The translations under genes were made by a program, and so were the position numbers. This document shows positions 33,441 through 42,230 of a stretch of 64,000 bases of DNA, one piece after another (position 1 is the stretch's first letter; each line of letters opens with the position of its first letter). Origin of the DNA: Tidjanibacter sp. (lineage in GTDB: Bacteria; Bacteroidota; Bacteroidia; Bacteroidales; Rikenellaceae); assembly GCA_017396085.1 (NCBI GenBank), contig JAFQNC010000012.1:1-64000 (forward strand), written 5' to 3'. Below the pieces are notes generated by a model that saw nothing but the letters and a program-made list of their open reading frames with translations, was not told the origin of the DNA and ran no database searches.

Positions 33441-35378
33441 CTAATTCAGAGGTTTAGACCAATATACATCCATAGTAATAGTGGATGTCTTCGGCAGGTT
33501 GCTGGCCGAAGTAGGCTCGGGATTTATAGACTTAACATAGATGAAGCCTGTGTTGCGAACACCACTTGCGGGCAGGCTCTTCAACTGACCATACTCATAG
33601 GTTACATACTGTACCAACAGCACCGAACCAACAGTAAAGTTATTGTTGGCAGGATTTTCAAGCACAAACTTGGGAGCACCCGAAGAGGCCCTCTTGTCGG
33701 GCAACTCATCGGTGAGCGAGGTGATGTCGTTGGTCTTCACCTTCTGTTCCCAAGCCTGCTCGCTCTCGGTTGCTCCGCTATAACCCAAGTTGCGATAAGC
33801 CACGATAGGTGTACCCAGTATTGACTGACCATCAACCACATCCGTACCATCCTCCTTCTTCATATTCTTCAACTGACTGGTGGAGTTGGTGGGGCAGATG
33901 AATGCCATACTACTACCGCTTGTAGCGAAGATGTAGGGTTTCACGGAGTAGTACTGCTCCTCGGTAAGTTTGGTCTTATCCAAAACATTCGCTGTGCTAT
34001 TAACTCCTGCGTAGGGGTCGCTCCACTGCTCGGCCGAGATAATGCCACCCATATCGGGCACGAAGAAGGCCTTGTCGTGGTTGCTCTTGTCGCCCACACC
34101 CAAAACAACATCTTTCCAGTAGTAGAAGGGATAGACGGTAACCTTGCCGAAGTCCACGGGGTTGGCACCGTTGTAGAGAGCGGTGAGAGCAACCTCTTTG
34201 GCTGCGGTGAAGTTCACTCCATCGGGCACGATGAACTGCACCTCGGTGTCGCTACCACCCTCAACGAGTGTGGCTGCCACGCCGTCCACCTCAAAGCCCT
34301 CAATGCTGATGAGGTTTTGGCCCTTGACGGTAACCACCTTCTTCAGGTAGAGGCGGTTGTCGGCGCCACCATCCTCGGCAGTGAGCGAAGTGAACACAGG
34401 TTTGGCAGGACCCACAGGAGTGGTATCCACCTTGTAGTTCTCGGCCAAAGTGTAGGTCTGCACGGGGGCACCCCACTCTGCCACAATGTTTGCGCTCTGC
34501 ACCACGGGGTCAGCCTGCTCAATGCTGCTGGGAGTTTTGAGCACAAGTTTGGTTGCGCTCTGCTCCACGAGTACCATCTCGTGGGCACCCCAAGTGGTCT
34601 TGGTGATAAGGTCGAGGTTTTCGCCACTGAAACTTACCTCATCGCCAATCTTGGCGCTCTGGTCGGCACCCTGAGCGGCATCAATGGTTGCCTTGGGGGT
34701 CTTCATTGTGAAGGTGCTCTCCTCGCCGGTTACGGCCAAAGTACCACCTGCCCACTCGGCAGTGATAGCGATGGTGCTGTTGCCTGCCTCGTAGGTACCC
34801 ACGGGAACGACAAACTTCACTGCATCGGCAGCGAGTGTGAGAGCCTCGCCCTCCAACTTCACGCCACCAAAACTTACGGAAGTAATCTGCTCCAAGTTGC
34901 GGCCCTTGATGGTAATCTCGGTGCCGATGGTACCCTCTGCGGGAGTGAAACCACCCACGATAGCGTCAGTTACGGGCACAGTGAGGTAGAAGTTAGCACG
35001 ATAGATGGTGTCCAACTTGTTGTCGTCAAGAATGTAGAGCATCGAGTAGTGGGGGTTGTCCTGCTGGGCAAAACCCACATCGGGCACCTTGAAGGTCATC
35101 TGACGGATGGTCTTCTCCACGATTTCGGCCTCGGTCTTATTGATGAGCACCTTTGCCACGTGGTCGAGATTTTGGCCCGCTACCACCACCTCATCGCCTA
35201 CAAATACCCTCTTGGTACCGCTTTCATCGGTCTCGGGGGTAACTGTCTGCACGGCGGCAACGTGGGTAGGATGTTTACCTGCCTCCACCTGCTCGGAAAA
35301 ATCGGTGTCGGCGCAGGCGACCATTGCTGTAGCCATCAGTGCGGCTACAAATATTGAAATTATTGTCTGTTTTTTCAT
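33441..35378 (-). CDS. Multi-TIG surface glycan-binding lipoprotein
   Basis: 645 residues with a lipoprotein signal (MKKQTIISIFVAALMATAMVAC). Four TIG/IPT-like immunoglobulin folds can be traced at about 45-130, 140-225, 230-320 and 330-420, each with a G-x-x-L/I-x-x-I/V strand pattern (DEVVVAGQNLDHV, TEITIKGRNLEQI, DEVSFSGENLDLI, KVVTVKGQNLISI). The last 225 residues, from VYPFYYWKDVVLGVG to TMDVYWSKPLN, resemble the C-terminus of the gene at 17964. Tandem Ig folds with a distal binding domain are typical of SusE/F-position proteins, so alginate binding at the surface is inferred. Confidence 0.8.
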   Translation of the reverse strand: MKKQTIISIFVAALMATAMVACADTDFSEQVEAGKHPTHVAAVQTVTPETDESGTKRVFVGDEVVVAGQNLDHVAKVLINKTEAEIVEKTIRQMTFKVPDVGFAQQDNPHYSMLYILDDNKLDTIYRANFYLTVPVTDAIVGGFTPAEGTIGTEITIKGRNLEQITSVSFGGVKLEGEALTLAADAVKFVVPVGTYEAGNSTIAITAEWAGGTLAVTGEESTFTMKTPKATIDAAQGADQSAKIGDEVSFSGENLDLITKTTWGAHEMVLVEQSATKLVLKTPSSIEQADPVVQSANIVAEWGAPVQTYTLAENYKVDTTPVGPAKPVFTSLTAEDGGADNRLYLKKVVTVKGQNLISIEGFEVDGVAATLVEGGSDTEVQFIVPDGVNFTAAKEVALTALYNGANPVDFGKVTVYPFYYWKDVVLGVGDKSNHDKAFFVPDMGGIISAEQWSDPYAGVNSTANVLDKTKLTEEQYYSVKPYIFATSGSSMAFICPTNSTSQLKNMKKEDGTDVVDGQSILGTPIVAYRNLGYSGATESEQAWEQKVKTNDITSLTDELPDKRASSGAPKFVLENPANNNFTVGSVLLVQYVTYEYGQLKSLPASGVRNTGFIYVKSINPEPTSASNLPKTSTITMDVYWSKPLN

Positions 35379-35404
35379 AACTATCTCTCTCTGCTATTGT
35401 GGGA

Positions 35405-37099
35405 TTAAAGTTTAGAGTAGTCGTAGTCGTACTTCTGCCAGTAGCAGTTGAAGGTGATGTCGCTCGATGAGGGAGCGAGGGTGTTGTTGTACAAGCGGAA
35501 GTTCACCTTGGTGATGTGTACAAAACCGAGGCGTTTAACGTTCTCTGCAAAGTTGGTTTTGCTGGGGCTACCATTGTGGTTGTAGTACATCACCATAATA
35601 ACGATATCATCCTCCACGGTCACAACATTGGTGTTGAAAGCGGAAGGAATGGTGTACTGCGGACACCAATCTTTGCTCTGCAAACCACCGCTTGCCGAGG
35701 TAACACCCACACCTGCAATGGTCTGTGCAGTCACGTCAATCGGGAAGTCCTGCTCGTTGATAACCTCAATCTTCTTGCCCACAACCTTGTCGATGATAGC
35801 CTTCTCATCGGCGTTGGCGGGATTCAGATAGCGATAGCGCAGTACGGGAGTACCATAGACGTTACCATTGACACCGGGGCAACGATAGTCATTGGCCGAG
35901 TTGTTCTCAAAGTAGAAGTTCTTGAGCTGACCGGTGGAGTTGGCAGGACCGTTGATTTGGAGGTGGCCTGCGCTCACACCCGAGAAGAAGAAGTAGGGAT
36001 TAACCGAGTTGTAGTCTGCCTCGCTAACTGCGGGTTTGTTGGCTTCCGAGCAGGTGTTAGCCAAATTTGCATAACTAACAGGGTCTACCTCGGTACGCCA
36101 AGCGGAGTTGTGGTAGACACGACCGGTCTCGGGCGAGAAGAAGCTTGCCATCTCCTCAACATCGCGGCCTTGGCCATAGACCTTCATACCCTCCCAATAC
36201 TTAACCATAGGAACAAAGGCGATGAAGTTCTCTGTCAGAGTCTGGCTCTCGTGGCCATCGAAGTAGTAGATGACCACATTGGTGGTGTTGTCGCCATCCA
36301 CAAACTCGCCTGCGGGCACTGCAAACTGCAACGAGGTCTCGGTGCGGTTGCCAATGACAGCCTCGTGGCCACCAACGGTAATCTTCTCAATCTTGTGGAT
36401 GTTCTCACCCTCCAACACCACAGCACTACCAACAGCGGTGCGCTCGAAGGTCTTGGTGCTCACCGAAGGTACATACCTCACGATGCCAATCGAAGGAGCC
36501 GAAGCGAGGTCGGTGGAGGCCACCTTCTCGCCATCGTTGTAGGTCAAGGTGATTTTGGCCGTTACGTCTTCCACATAGGGGACCTTCACGAGCAACTCGG
36601 TATTGTTGCGGGTGCGGATTGTACCGGCGTGGCCCTCGTGGCCCTCGGCAGTGAACAGCACCTCTTGAACTGCATTGAGGTTCCTGCCCGCAATGAGCAA
36701 CATACCACCCATCTCGGCATCCTTTGCCAAAGCCGAAGCAATCACTTCGGGCACAGCGTAGGTGCAAGTGAACACCTCATCGGTGGTGAAATCGCCATAG
36801 GGGTTCTCCACCCTAATCTTGCCCGAGGTAGCCTCGGCCGACACGGTGAAGGAGAATTGGCTATCCGACACACGCTCATAGAGGGGTACCTCGGTGGTGC
36901 CGATATAGACCTTGGTTACGCCATTGAGGTACTTACCGGTTACGGTAATAACATCGCCAGCCGAGCCGGATGTGGGCGCAAAACTCTCCACCTCCGGAGC
37001 ATTCAGCACAGGCTCCTCAACATAAATCTGTTCGTTACAAGCCAGACCAATAACAGTCATAGCCAGCAACATAGCATATCTAAAAAGTTTGTTTTTCAT
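35405..37099 (-). CDS. TIG-domain surface glycan-binding lipoprotein
   Basis: 564 residues with lipoprotein signal (LLAMTVIGLAC). A clear first TIG domain (VESFAPTSGSAGDVITVTGKYLNGVTKVYIG) is followed by two more divergent Ig-like repeats (GMLLIAGRNLNAVQEVLF; SAVVLEGENIHKIEKITVGG). The C-terminal 250 residues (VPMVKYWEGMKVYGQGRDVEEM to ITFNCYWQKYD) are a diverged copy of the C-terminal module of the two other binding proteins in this locus. It directly follows susD, 18 nt away, the place of SusE-type binding proteins. The ligand is presumed to be alginate. Confidence 0.8.
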   Translation of the reverse strand: MKNKLFRYAMLLAMTVIGLACNEQIYVEEPVLNAPEVESFAPTSGSAGDVITVTGKYLNGVTKVYIGTTEVPLYERVSDSQFSFTVSAEATSGKIRVENPYGDFTTDEVFTCTYAVPEVIASALAKDAEMGGMLLIAGRNLNAVQEVLFTAEGHEGHAGTIRTRNNTELLVKVPYVEDVTAKITLTYNDGEKVASTDLASAPSIGIVRYVPSVSTKTFERTAVGSAVVLEGENIHKIEKITVGGHEAVIGNRTETSLQFAVPAGEFVDGDNTTNVVIYYFDGHESQTLTENFIAFVPMVKYWEGMKVYGQGRDVEEMASFFSPETGRVYHNSAWRTEVDPVSYANLANTCSEANKPAVSEADYNSVNPYFFFSGVSAGHLQINGPANSTGQLKNFYFENNSANDYRCPGVNGNVYGTPVLRYRYLNPANADEKAIIDKVVGKKIEVINEQDFPIDVTAQTIAGVGVTSASGGLQSKDWCPQYTIPSAFNTNVVTVEDDIVIMVMYYNHNGSPSKTNFAENVKRLGFVHITKVNFRLYNNTLAPSSSDITFNCYWQKYDYDYSKL

Positions 37100-37117
37100 A
37101 GTCGTAGGAGGAAAATT

Positions 37118-38641
37118 TTAGTAACCAACATTTTGTGCCACATCGGGGTTGATGTCCTTGACCGACTGCGGAATGGGCAGGCGGAGTTGCCAATCCTCAA
37201 TGGGGTTGATAACATAGGAGTAGGTTGCGTAGTAGTCGGCATCCTTCACTGCAAACGAGTCGTTGATGGTCTCGGTGGCGATACCCCAACGCAGCAGGTC
37301 AAAGAAGCGGTGGTTCTCAAATGCCAACTCAAGCCTACGCTCGGCACGAACAGCCTCCCTGAAAAGGTACTTCGAGCCAACCTCGGCCAAAGTGAGCGCA
37401 GGGATACCTGCCCTCTGGCGGGTGATGTTCAGGTAGCCCAAAGCCTTCTCGCTGGGGCCCTGCAACTCGTTGAGCAACTCGGCATAGAGCAGCACCACAT
37501 CGCCAACACGGATGATGGGCCAATCGCTCTCGCCATCGTAGTTCACCGTTACGGGCGACATAAACTTGTTCACATAGCGGCAAGTACCGGTATCTACCCA
37601 CACGCCCGTTTGTGCGTTCCAGTAACGCTCCTTCAGGCTCACATCCTTACGCAGGTCGCCCTCGTTGGCGTTGAATGCGTTGATGATGTCGTTGGAGGGG
37701 TAGTTGTTGGAGTTGGCATTACCTGCAATCACGTTTGCACCGTTGTTGATGGGAGCAAAGTAGTTGCCGAAGGGCGAGCCGAGGCCCTTGTTGCCCGACA
37801 TATAGCGGCAAGTGAAGATAATCTCATCGTTCATCTCGTTCTCAATGCTGAACACCTTGTCGAAAGGCACCAAGTCGCTACCGCTGGTGGGGTTACCAAC
37901 CCATTCGATAACGTCCTCAAGCAGGTCGGCAGCAGCGGCATACTTCTCATCGCCAAGTTGGTAGTGGGTCATATAAACCTTTGCCAACAGCGAAGCAGCA
38001 GCCACGCGGGTGGCCCTACCGGTCTGGTCCGAAGCATATTTCACGGGCAGAGCCTCCGAAGCCAAGATGGCCTCCAAATCGCCCTCTATGAGTGCGTAGA
38101 CATCCTCCACGGGGCTACGCTGCATATAGCGAGCCTCATCGGCACCGGTGGTCTTGGTTACGAGGAACACAGGACCCCACAGGCGCACCAAGTTGAAGTA
38201 GAAGTGGGCACGCAGGAATTTGGCCTCGGCCTCAAACTGTGCACTCAGAGCCTCATCGTCAGCCACACCGAGTTTCTCCAACACGAGGTTGCAACGGGCA
38301 ATACCCGCATAGGAGCTATCCCAGTAGCTGTTTACATACTCGCTCGCCGAAGGAATGTTACCTTGGTCGAGGTATTCAAGAGCTTTGGTGGTGTTGGATG
38401 TGGAGCCCGCACCATAAAGACGTGTGTTGTCGGTACGCAACTCCGTAACAGCCCACTCATATTGGAGCACGCCCTGCATTGCGTTGTAGCAACCCAGAAC
38501 GGTCGAATTGAGAGCCGCAGTCGATGTGATGTAGGCATCGGCACTCACCTCGCTCTCGGGATAGCTATCCAGCAAATCCTCGCACGAGCACAGGAGTGTC
38601 ATTGCGGCCAAAATGGAGATATAGTATTTAATGTTTTTCAT
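37118..38641 (-). CDS. SusD/RagB-family lipoprotein
   Basis: 507 residues with lipobox Cys20. It is a typical SusD fold: N-terminal SusD-like segment (DLLDSYPESEVSADAY, AALNSTVLGCYNAMQG), TPR-like helices, and the C-terminal RagB block (RERYWNAQTG-like region, LLYAELLNEL, LNITRQRAGIPAL, LFREAVRAERRLELAFENHRFFDLLRWG). It forms the lid on the SusC porin and captures oligosaccharide. It lies 20 nt after susC. Length is normal and nothing is missing. Confidence 0.95.
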   Translation of the reverse strand: MKNIKYYISILAAMTLLCSCEDLLDSYPESEVSADAYITSTAALNSTVLGCYNAMQGVLQYEWAVTELRTDNTRLYGAGSTSNTTKALEYLDQGNIPSASEYVNSYWDSSYAGIARCNLVLEKLGVADDEALSAQFEAEAKFLRAHFYFNLVRLWGPVFLVTKTTGADEARYMQRSPVEDVYALIEGDLEAILASEALPVKYASDQTGRATRVAAASLLAKVYMTHYQLGDEKYAAAADLLEDVIEWVGNPTSGSDLVPFDKVFSIENEMNDEIIFTCRYMSGNKGLGSPFGNYFAPINNGANVIAGNANSNNYPSNDIINAFNANEGDLRKDVSLKERYWNAQTGVWVDTGTCRYVNKFMSPVTVNYDGESDWPIIRVGDVVLLYAELLNELQGPSEKALGYLNITRQRAGIPALTLAEVGSKYLFREAVRAERRLELAFENHRFFDLLRWGIATETINDSFAVKDADYYATYSYVINPIEDWQLRLPIPQSVKDINPDVAQNVGY

Positions 38642-38661
38642 CGTTTTGTTGCATCTTTGGG

Positions 38662-41600
38662 TTAGAAATTAACATCCACACCGAAGGTAACAGTGCTGGT
38701 CAGGGGGAATCCACCTCGCTGGTAGCCACTAATCAGAGGCGAAGAGTAGTTGGAGGAGGTGTAGCGAGCCTCGGGGTTGATACCCTTATAGTCATCGCTC
38801 CACCAGTAGAAGAGGTTGTTGCCCGAAGCGTAAACCCTCAAGCCCCTCAAACCAAGGCTCTTGGCCACCTTCTTGGGCAGCGTGTAGCCAAAGGTTACGT
38901 TGCGCAAGCAGAAGTAGGAGCCATCCTGCAAAGGATAGTCGGTCAGCAGCAAGTCGATACCCTTCTTCTGGTAGGGAATCATACCGCTACCGGGGTGGCT
39001 CTCGCTCACCCAGCGGTCTTTGATGTAGGCCTTGTTCCATTTGTGGGTCTCGTTGTAATAGACATCACCGTTGAACACCGTGATGCCCTGCACGCCCTGC
39101 AAGAGGAACGAAAGGTCGAAATCACCCATCTTGAAGGTGTTGGTCATACCCCAAGTGAAATCGGGATAGGGGTCGCCAAGCACCTGATAGTCATCGGGAG
39201 TGATGTTGCCATCACCGCTCTTGTCCTCAATCCTCAAACCACCGGGAACATCCGAAGAGTTGTGGGGATTGGCCGCAATCTCCTCAGTGGAGTTCCACAC
39301 ACCGATGGTCTTGTAGCCGTAGTACTGAATCAGCGGACCGCCAACGATGGCGATGTAGCTCTCGTTACGCTCGCCGTGGCTGATGGCCTGTTTCTCGCCA
39401 CCATACTCAAGCAGGCGGTTGCGGTTGAGCGAGAGGTTGAACGAAGTGTCCCAAGTGAAGTTACGCTGATTGATGTTGCGAGTCTCAAGCAGCACTTCAA
39501 GACCTTTGTTGCGCACCTTACCGATGTTGTTCCAGTTGTACTTGAAGCCTGTGAAAGACTGGGTGGGCTGCTCCAAAAGCAGTGCACGGGTGGTCGAGTA
39601 GTAGGCATCCACGCTCAGGCTGATGCGGTTGTCAAACACGCTAACATCCAAACCCACGTTGTACTCATCGGTCTGCTCCCAAGTTACCAGCGGGTTAGCC
39701 AGTGTGGACTTGGTGATAGCCGAGCCCGAAGAGAGCGAGCCATTACCGGTGCCGAGGATGTAGTTGGCCTGCGACATCATATTCTGGGTTGCATTATAGT
39801 CGATGTCGTTGTTACCGGTAACACCATAACTACCACGCAATTTCAGGTTCGAGAGCCACCAAACGGTTTTGAGGAATTCCTCCTCCGAAGCCCTCCAACC
39901 AAGCGACACCGAGGGGAACCAAGCGTTGCGGTGGCCACGAGTGAAGAGCGAACTGCGGTCCAAACGAGTCGAAACCGATGCGAGGTAACGCTCATCGTAG
40001 TTCCAAGTTACACGACCAAGGAACGAAGAGAGGAGGCGTTTGGGATATTTGAAGGTACCGGTGCCGTCAATATCAAACATTGTGGCGGCATTCAGCGTGT
40101 GGATGTCATCGGTGGCAAAGCCCGAGCCGAGCATATCCACATTGTCCACGCGGGTGCTTTGGAGAGTGTAGCCTGCCAGCACGTCAAACGAGTGTGCACC
40201 TGCCTTGAAGGCATAGTTCAGGGTGTTCTCGGTCAGCAGGTCCATATAGAGCGAGTTGCCATAGTAGCCGGTGGCGTCAATGTTGTCCTTCACAGCATCC
40301 TTATTATAATAGTAGTAGGAAGGAGCAAAGCGCACGTTGTAGCCATTGGAGGTCTTGAACACAAGGTTCTTCAAAATCTCATACTGGAAGTAGAAACTAC
40401 CCACGCTCTGGAACGACTCCCTCGAGCGGAATGTGTTCTCCATAACCTTGCGGGGGTTGTTGTTGGCCGAGCTGAAGGGGTTTGATTTGTCCCAAGTGGG
40501 GTTGCCCATCTCGTCAGGAGCACCGGTAGGAGTCTGCACATTATTAAAGTGGCTACCACGAGCATAGCCGCTATAACCGGTCAGTGCGGTGGACCACTCG
40601 TTGTGGTACAGAGGCAGGAACGAAGGGGTACGATAGAAATCAATGTAGTTGCTGTAGGGACGTGTTGCGTAGGTGTAGGTCAGCGACACGTTGGTACCGA
40701 ACTCTGCACGAGCCGAGAGTTTGGTGTTGAGTTTTGAGCGGAAGTTGAACTTCTGCACCTCATTCTGCAACATAATACCTTGGTCTGACGAGAGCGAAGC
40801 CGAAGTGTAGTAGCGAGTTTGGTCCTTACCGCCCGAAATGTTGAACTGGATGTTGCTGGTCTTTGCGGGATTACGCAGAGCCAAACGCTGCCAATCGGTG
40901 TAGCCCATATTCTCCTCCAACCAAGCAGCCGCGCGAATCTGTGCCGTAACGGCAGGGCCACCAATACTCTCCTCCCACTGGGCGAGTTGGAGTGCCTCAT
41001 CAGAGTTGAGCAGGCTGTGGAGCTGGTAGGCATACTTGAAGCCACTGAAAGCCTTAACGGTGTAGCGGGGAGCGTTGGCTGCGCCCTCCTTGGTGGTAAT
41101 CAGAATCACACCATTTGCAGCCCTTGAACCATAGATGGCAGCCGAAGCAGCATCTTTCAGCACCTCAATGCTCTTGATGTCCGACTGGTTAATCATCGAA
41201 AGACCGTCTGCCACAGGGTAGCCGTCAATCACAACCAGAGGGCTTGAACTTGCACTGATGGAGCCGATACCACGCACACGAATCTGCGGAGCCACACCAA
41301 TCTCGGAGGTGTTGTTGTTGATGGTAACACCGGGGAGTTGTCCCTGCAATGCGGTGGTAACATCGGTGGTGGGGGTGTCAATAAACCTGTCGCCCTCCAC
41401 ACGGGAAATTGAGCCGGTCAGGTGCGATTTCTGTTGCACACCATAACCAATCACCACAACCTCATCCGCAACAACAACACCCGCATCCATTGCCACATTG
41501 ATGGTCGTGCGACCCTCAATGGGAATAACCACGGTCTTGTAGCCGATGTAGGAGAAGTTCAAACTGGCCGAACTGTTGGCCTTGATGGAGTAGGAGCCAT

Positions 41601-41778
41601 CGACACCGGTGATGACGCCGTTGAGCTCATCGCCTTCGACAACTACGGAAACTCCAATGAGAGGCTCACCTCCTCCGGTAACCACACCTTTGATGGTCTT
41701 TTGTTGTGCAAAAACGCCAACAGACATCAAAAGCGAAATTACGAGAAATAGAGCCTTGGTTAGGGTAGTTTTTCTCAT
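38662..41778 (-). CDS. SusC/RagA TonB-dependent transporter
   Basis: 1038 residues from ATG 41778 (MRKTTLTKALFLVISLLMSVGVFAQQ signal); an extension of 22 residues upstream lies inside the leader region and is rejected. Carboxypeptidase-regulatory-like domain at about 28-105 (IKGVVTGGGEPLIGVSVVVEGDELNGVITGVDG is its core), plug domain with TTALQGQLPGVTI and GSRAANGVILITTKEG, then a 22-strand barrel. It imports oligo-alginate across the outer membrane, paired with SusD. It is the first gene of the alginate operon and follows a predicted promoter with a triple operator. Confidence 0.96.
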   Translation of the reverse strand: MRKTTLTKALFLVISLLMSVGVFAQQKTIKGVVTGGGEPLIGVSVVVEGDELNGVITGVDGSYSIKANSSASLNFSYIGYKTVVIPIEGRTTINVAMDAGVVVADEVVVIGYGVQQKSHLTGSISRVEGDRFIDTPTTDVTTALQGQLPGVTINNNTSEIGVAPQIRVRGIGSISASSSPLVVIDGYPVADGLSMINQSDIKSIEVLKDAASAAIYGSRAANGVILITTKEGAANAPRYTVKAFSGFKYAYQLHSLLNSDEALQLAQWEESIGGPAVTAQIRAAAWLEENMGYTDWQRLALRNPAKTSNIQFNISGGKDQTRYYTSASLSSDQGIMLQNEVQKFNFRSKLNTKLSARAEFGTNVSLTYTYATRPYSNYIDFYRTPSFLPLYHNEWSTALTGYSGYARGSHFNNVQTPTGAPDEMGNPTWDKSNPFSSANNNPRKVMENTFRSRESFQSVGSFYFQYEILKNLVFKTSNGYNVRFAPSYYYYNKDAVKDNIDATGYYGNSLYMDLLTENTLNYAFKAGAHSFDVLAGYTLQSTRVDNVDMLGSGFATDDIHTLNAATMFDIDGTGTFKYPKRLLSSFLGRVTWNYDERYLASVSTRLDRSSLFTRGHRNAWFPSVSLGWRASEEEFLKTVWWLSNLKLRGSYGVTGNNDIDYNATQNMMSQANYILGTGNGSLSSGSAITKSTLANPLVTWEQTDEYNVGLDVSVFDNRISLSVDAYYSTTRALLLEQPTQSFTGFKYNWNNIGKVRNKGLEVLLETRNINQRNFTWDTSFNLSLNRNRLLEYGGEKQAISHGERNESYIAIVGGPLIQYYGYKTIGVWNSTEEIAANPHNSSDVPGGLRIEDKSGDGNITPDDYQVLGDPYPDFTWGMTNTFKMGDFDLSFLLQGVQGITVFNGDVYYNETHKWNKAYIKDRWVSESHPGSGMIPYQKKGIDLLLTDYPLQDGSYFCLRNVTFGYTLPKKVAKSLGLRGLRVYASGNNLFYWWSDDYKGINPEARYTSSNYSSPLISGYQRGGFPLTSTVTFGVDVNF

Positions 41779-41858
41779 AAGTTTATAAATTTGGTTAGTT
41801 AAGTAAGTTGCTTTCAACGCGCACGTGGGGCACATCTCTTCCAAGATTGCCCAAAAAT

Positions 41859-41894
41859 TGGTAAACCACTTTGGTTAGCCAGATTGGTAAACCA
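41859..41894. promoter_or_regulatory. Triple TGGT-N2-RCCA operator array
   Basis: TGGTAAACCA at 41859-41868, TGGTTAGCCA at 41872-41881 and TGGTAAACCA at 41885-41894 start exactly 13 bp apart. Each is a palindrome (the middle one with one mismatch). The array begins about 7 nt after the predicted susC transcription start, a roadblock position for a repressor such as the local GntR protein. Confidence 0.65.
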
Positions 41895-41905
41895 ATTCTC
41901 AAAGG

Positions 41906-41936
41906 CAAATTTAGGAATAATTTGGAGAGTTCCAAA
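41906..41936 (-). promoter_or_regulatory. Promoter of the alginate operon (susC)
   Basis: On the minus strand, TTTG (41933-41936) and TAAATTTG (41906-41913) are separated by 19 bp. The leader to ATG 41778 is about 120 nt and holds the operator array. Confidence 0.8.
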
Positions 41937-42013
41937 CATTTTTGAAATTTTTTGTTTTACACTGAAATACAACCACTTACAGCCCAATTTGACCGAAAAA
42001 GAGAAGAAAATAA

Positions 42014-42030
42014 TTGGTTGAAAATTGGTC
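42014..42030. promoter_or_regulatory. Distal TTGGT pair resembling the gntR-promoter site
   Basis: TTGGTTGAAAATTGGTC matches 17912-17928 (TTGGTCAAAAATTGGTC) in 15 of 17 positions, including the 11-bp spacing of the two TTGGT half-sites. It lies about 100 bp upstream of the susC promoter and may be a second regulator site. Confidence 0.45.
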
Positions 42031-42095
42031 TTATCACCAGACTCTATGTGCGAATTTTCCGCCACCATTATACCCATTTTGCCATCTTCGGGCAC

Positions 42096-42146
42096 AAAAA
42101 AAGCAGGTGGTGCGCACCGTTTCCGTCTGCACACCACCTGCTTTTT
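42096..42146. terminator. Bidirectional terminator-like hairpin upstream of the alginate operon
   Basis: AAGCAGGTGGTG (42101-42112) pairs with CACCACCTGCTT (42132-42143). There is a T5 tail on the plus strand and a T7 tail on the minus strand. It ends the M23/LysM-ddl-DUF3109 unit, whose last gene stops at 42231. Confidence 0.8.
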
Positions 42147-42230
42147 GCGTGGCAACTCTACCCTATTTTCATCGTAGTCTTATGACCACTCTCTAATTAT
42201 TCTCCTTGATTTTTCGCTCCAATTAACCCT

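Noticed and set aside
35516-38665. Open frame of 1049 codons on the plus strand
   Set aside because: It runs antisense through the TIG and SusD genes, shows no domain or signal peptide, and arises from the GC-rich third positions of the real minus-strand genes.
38995-40485. Long plus-strand frame antisense to susC
   Set aside because: No recognisable protein features. SusC on the other strand is unambiguous.
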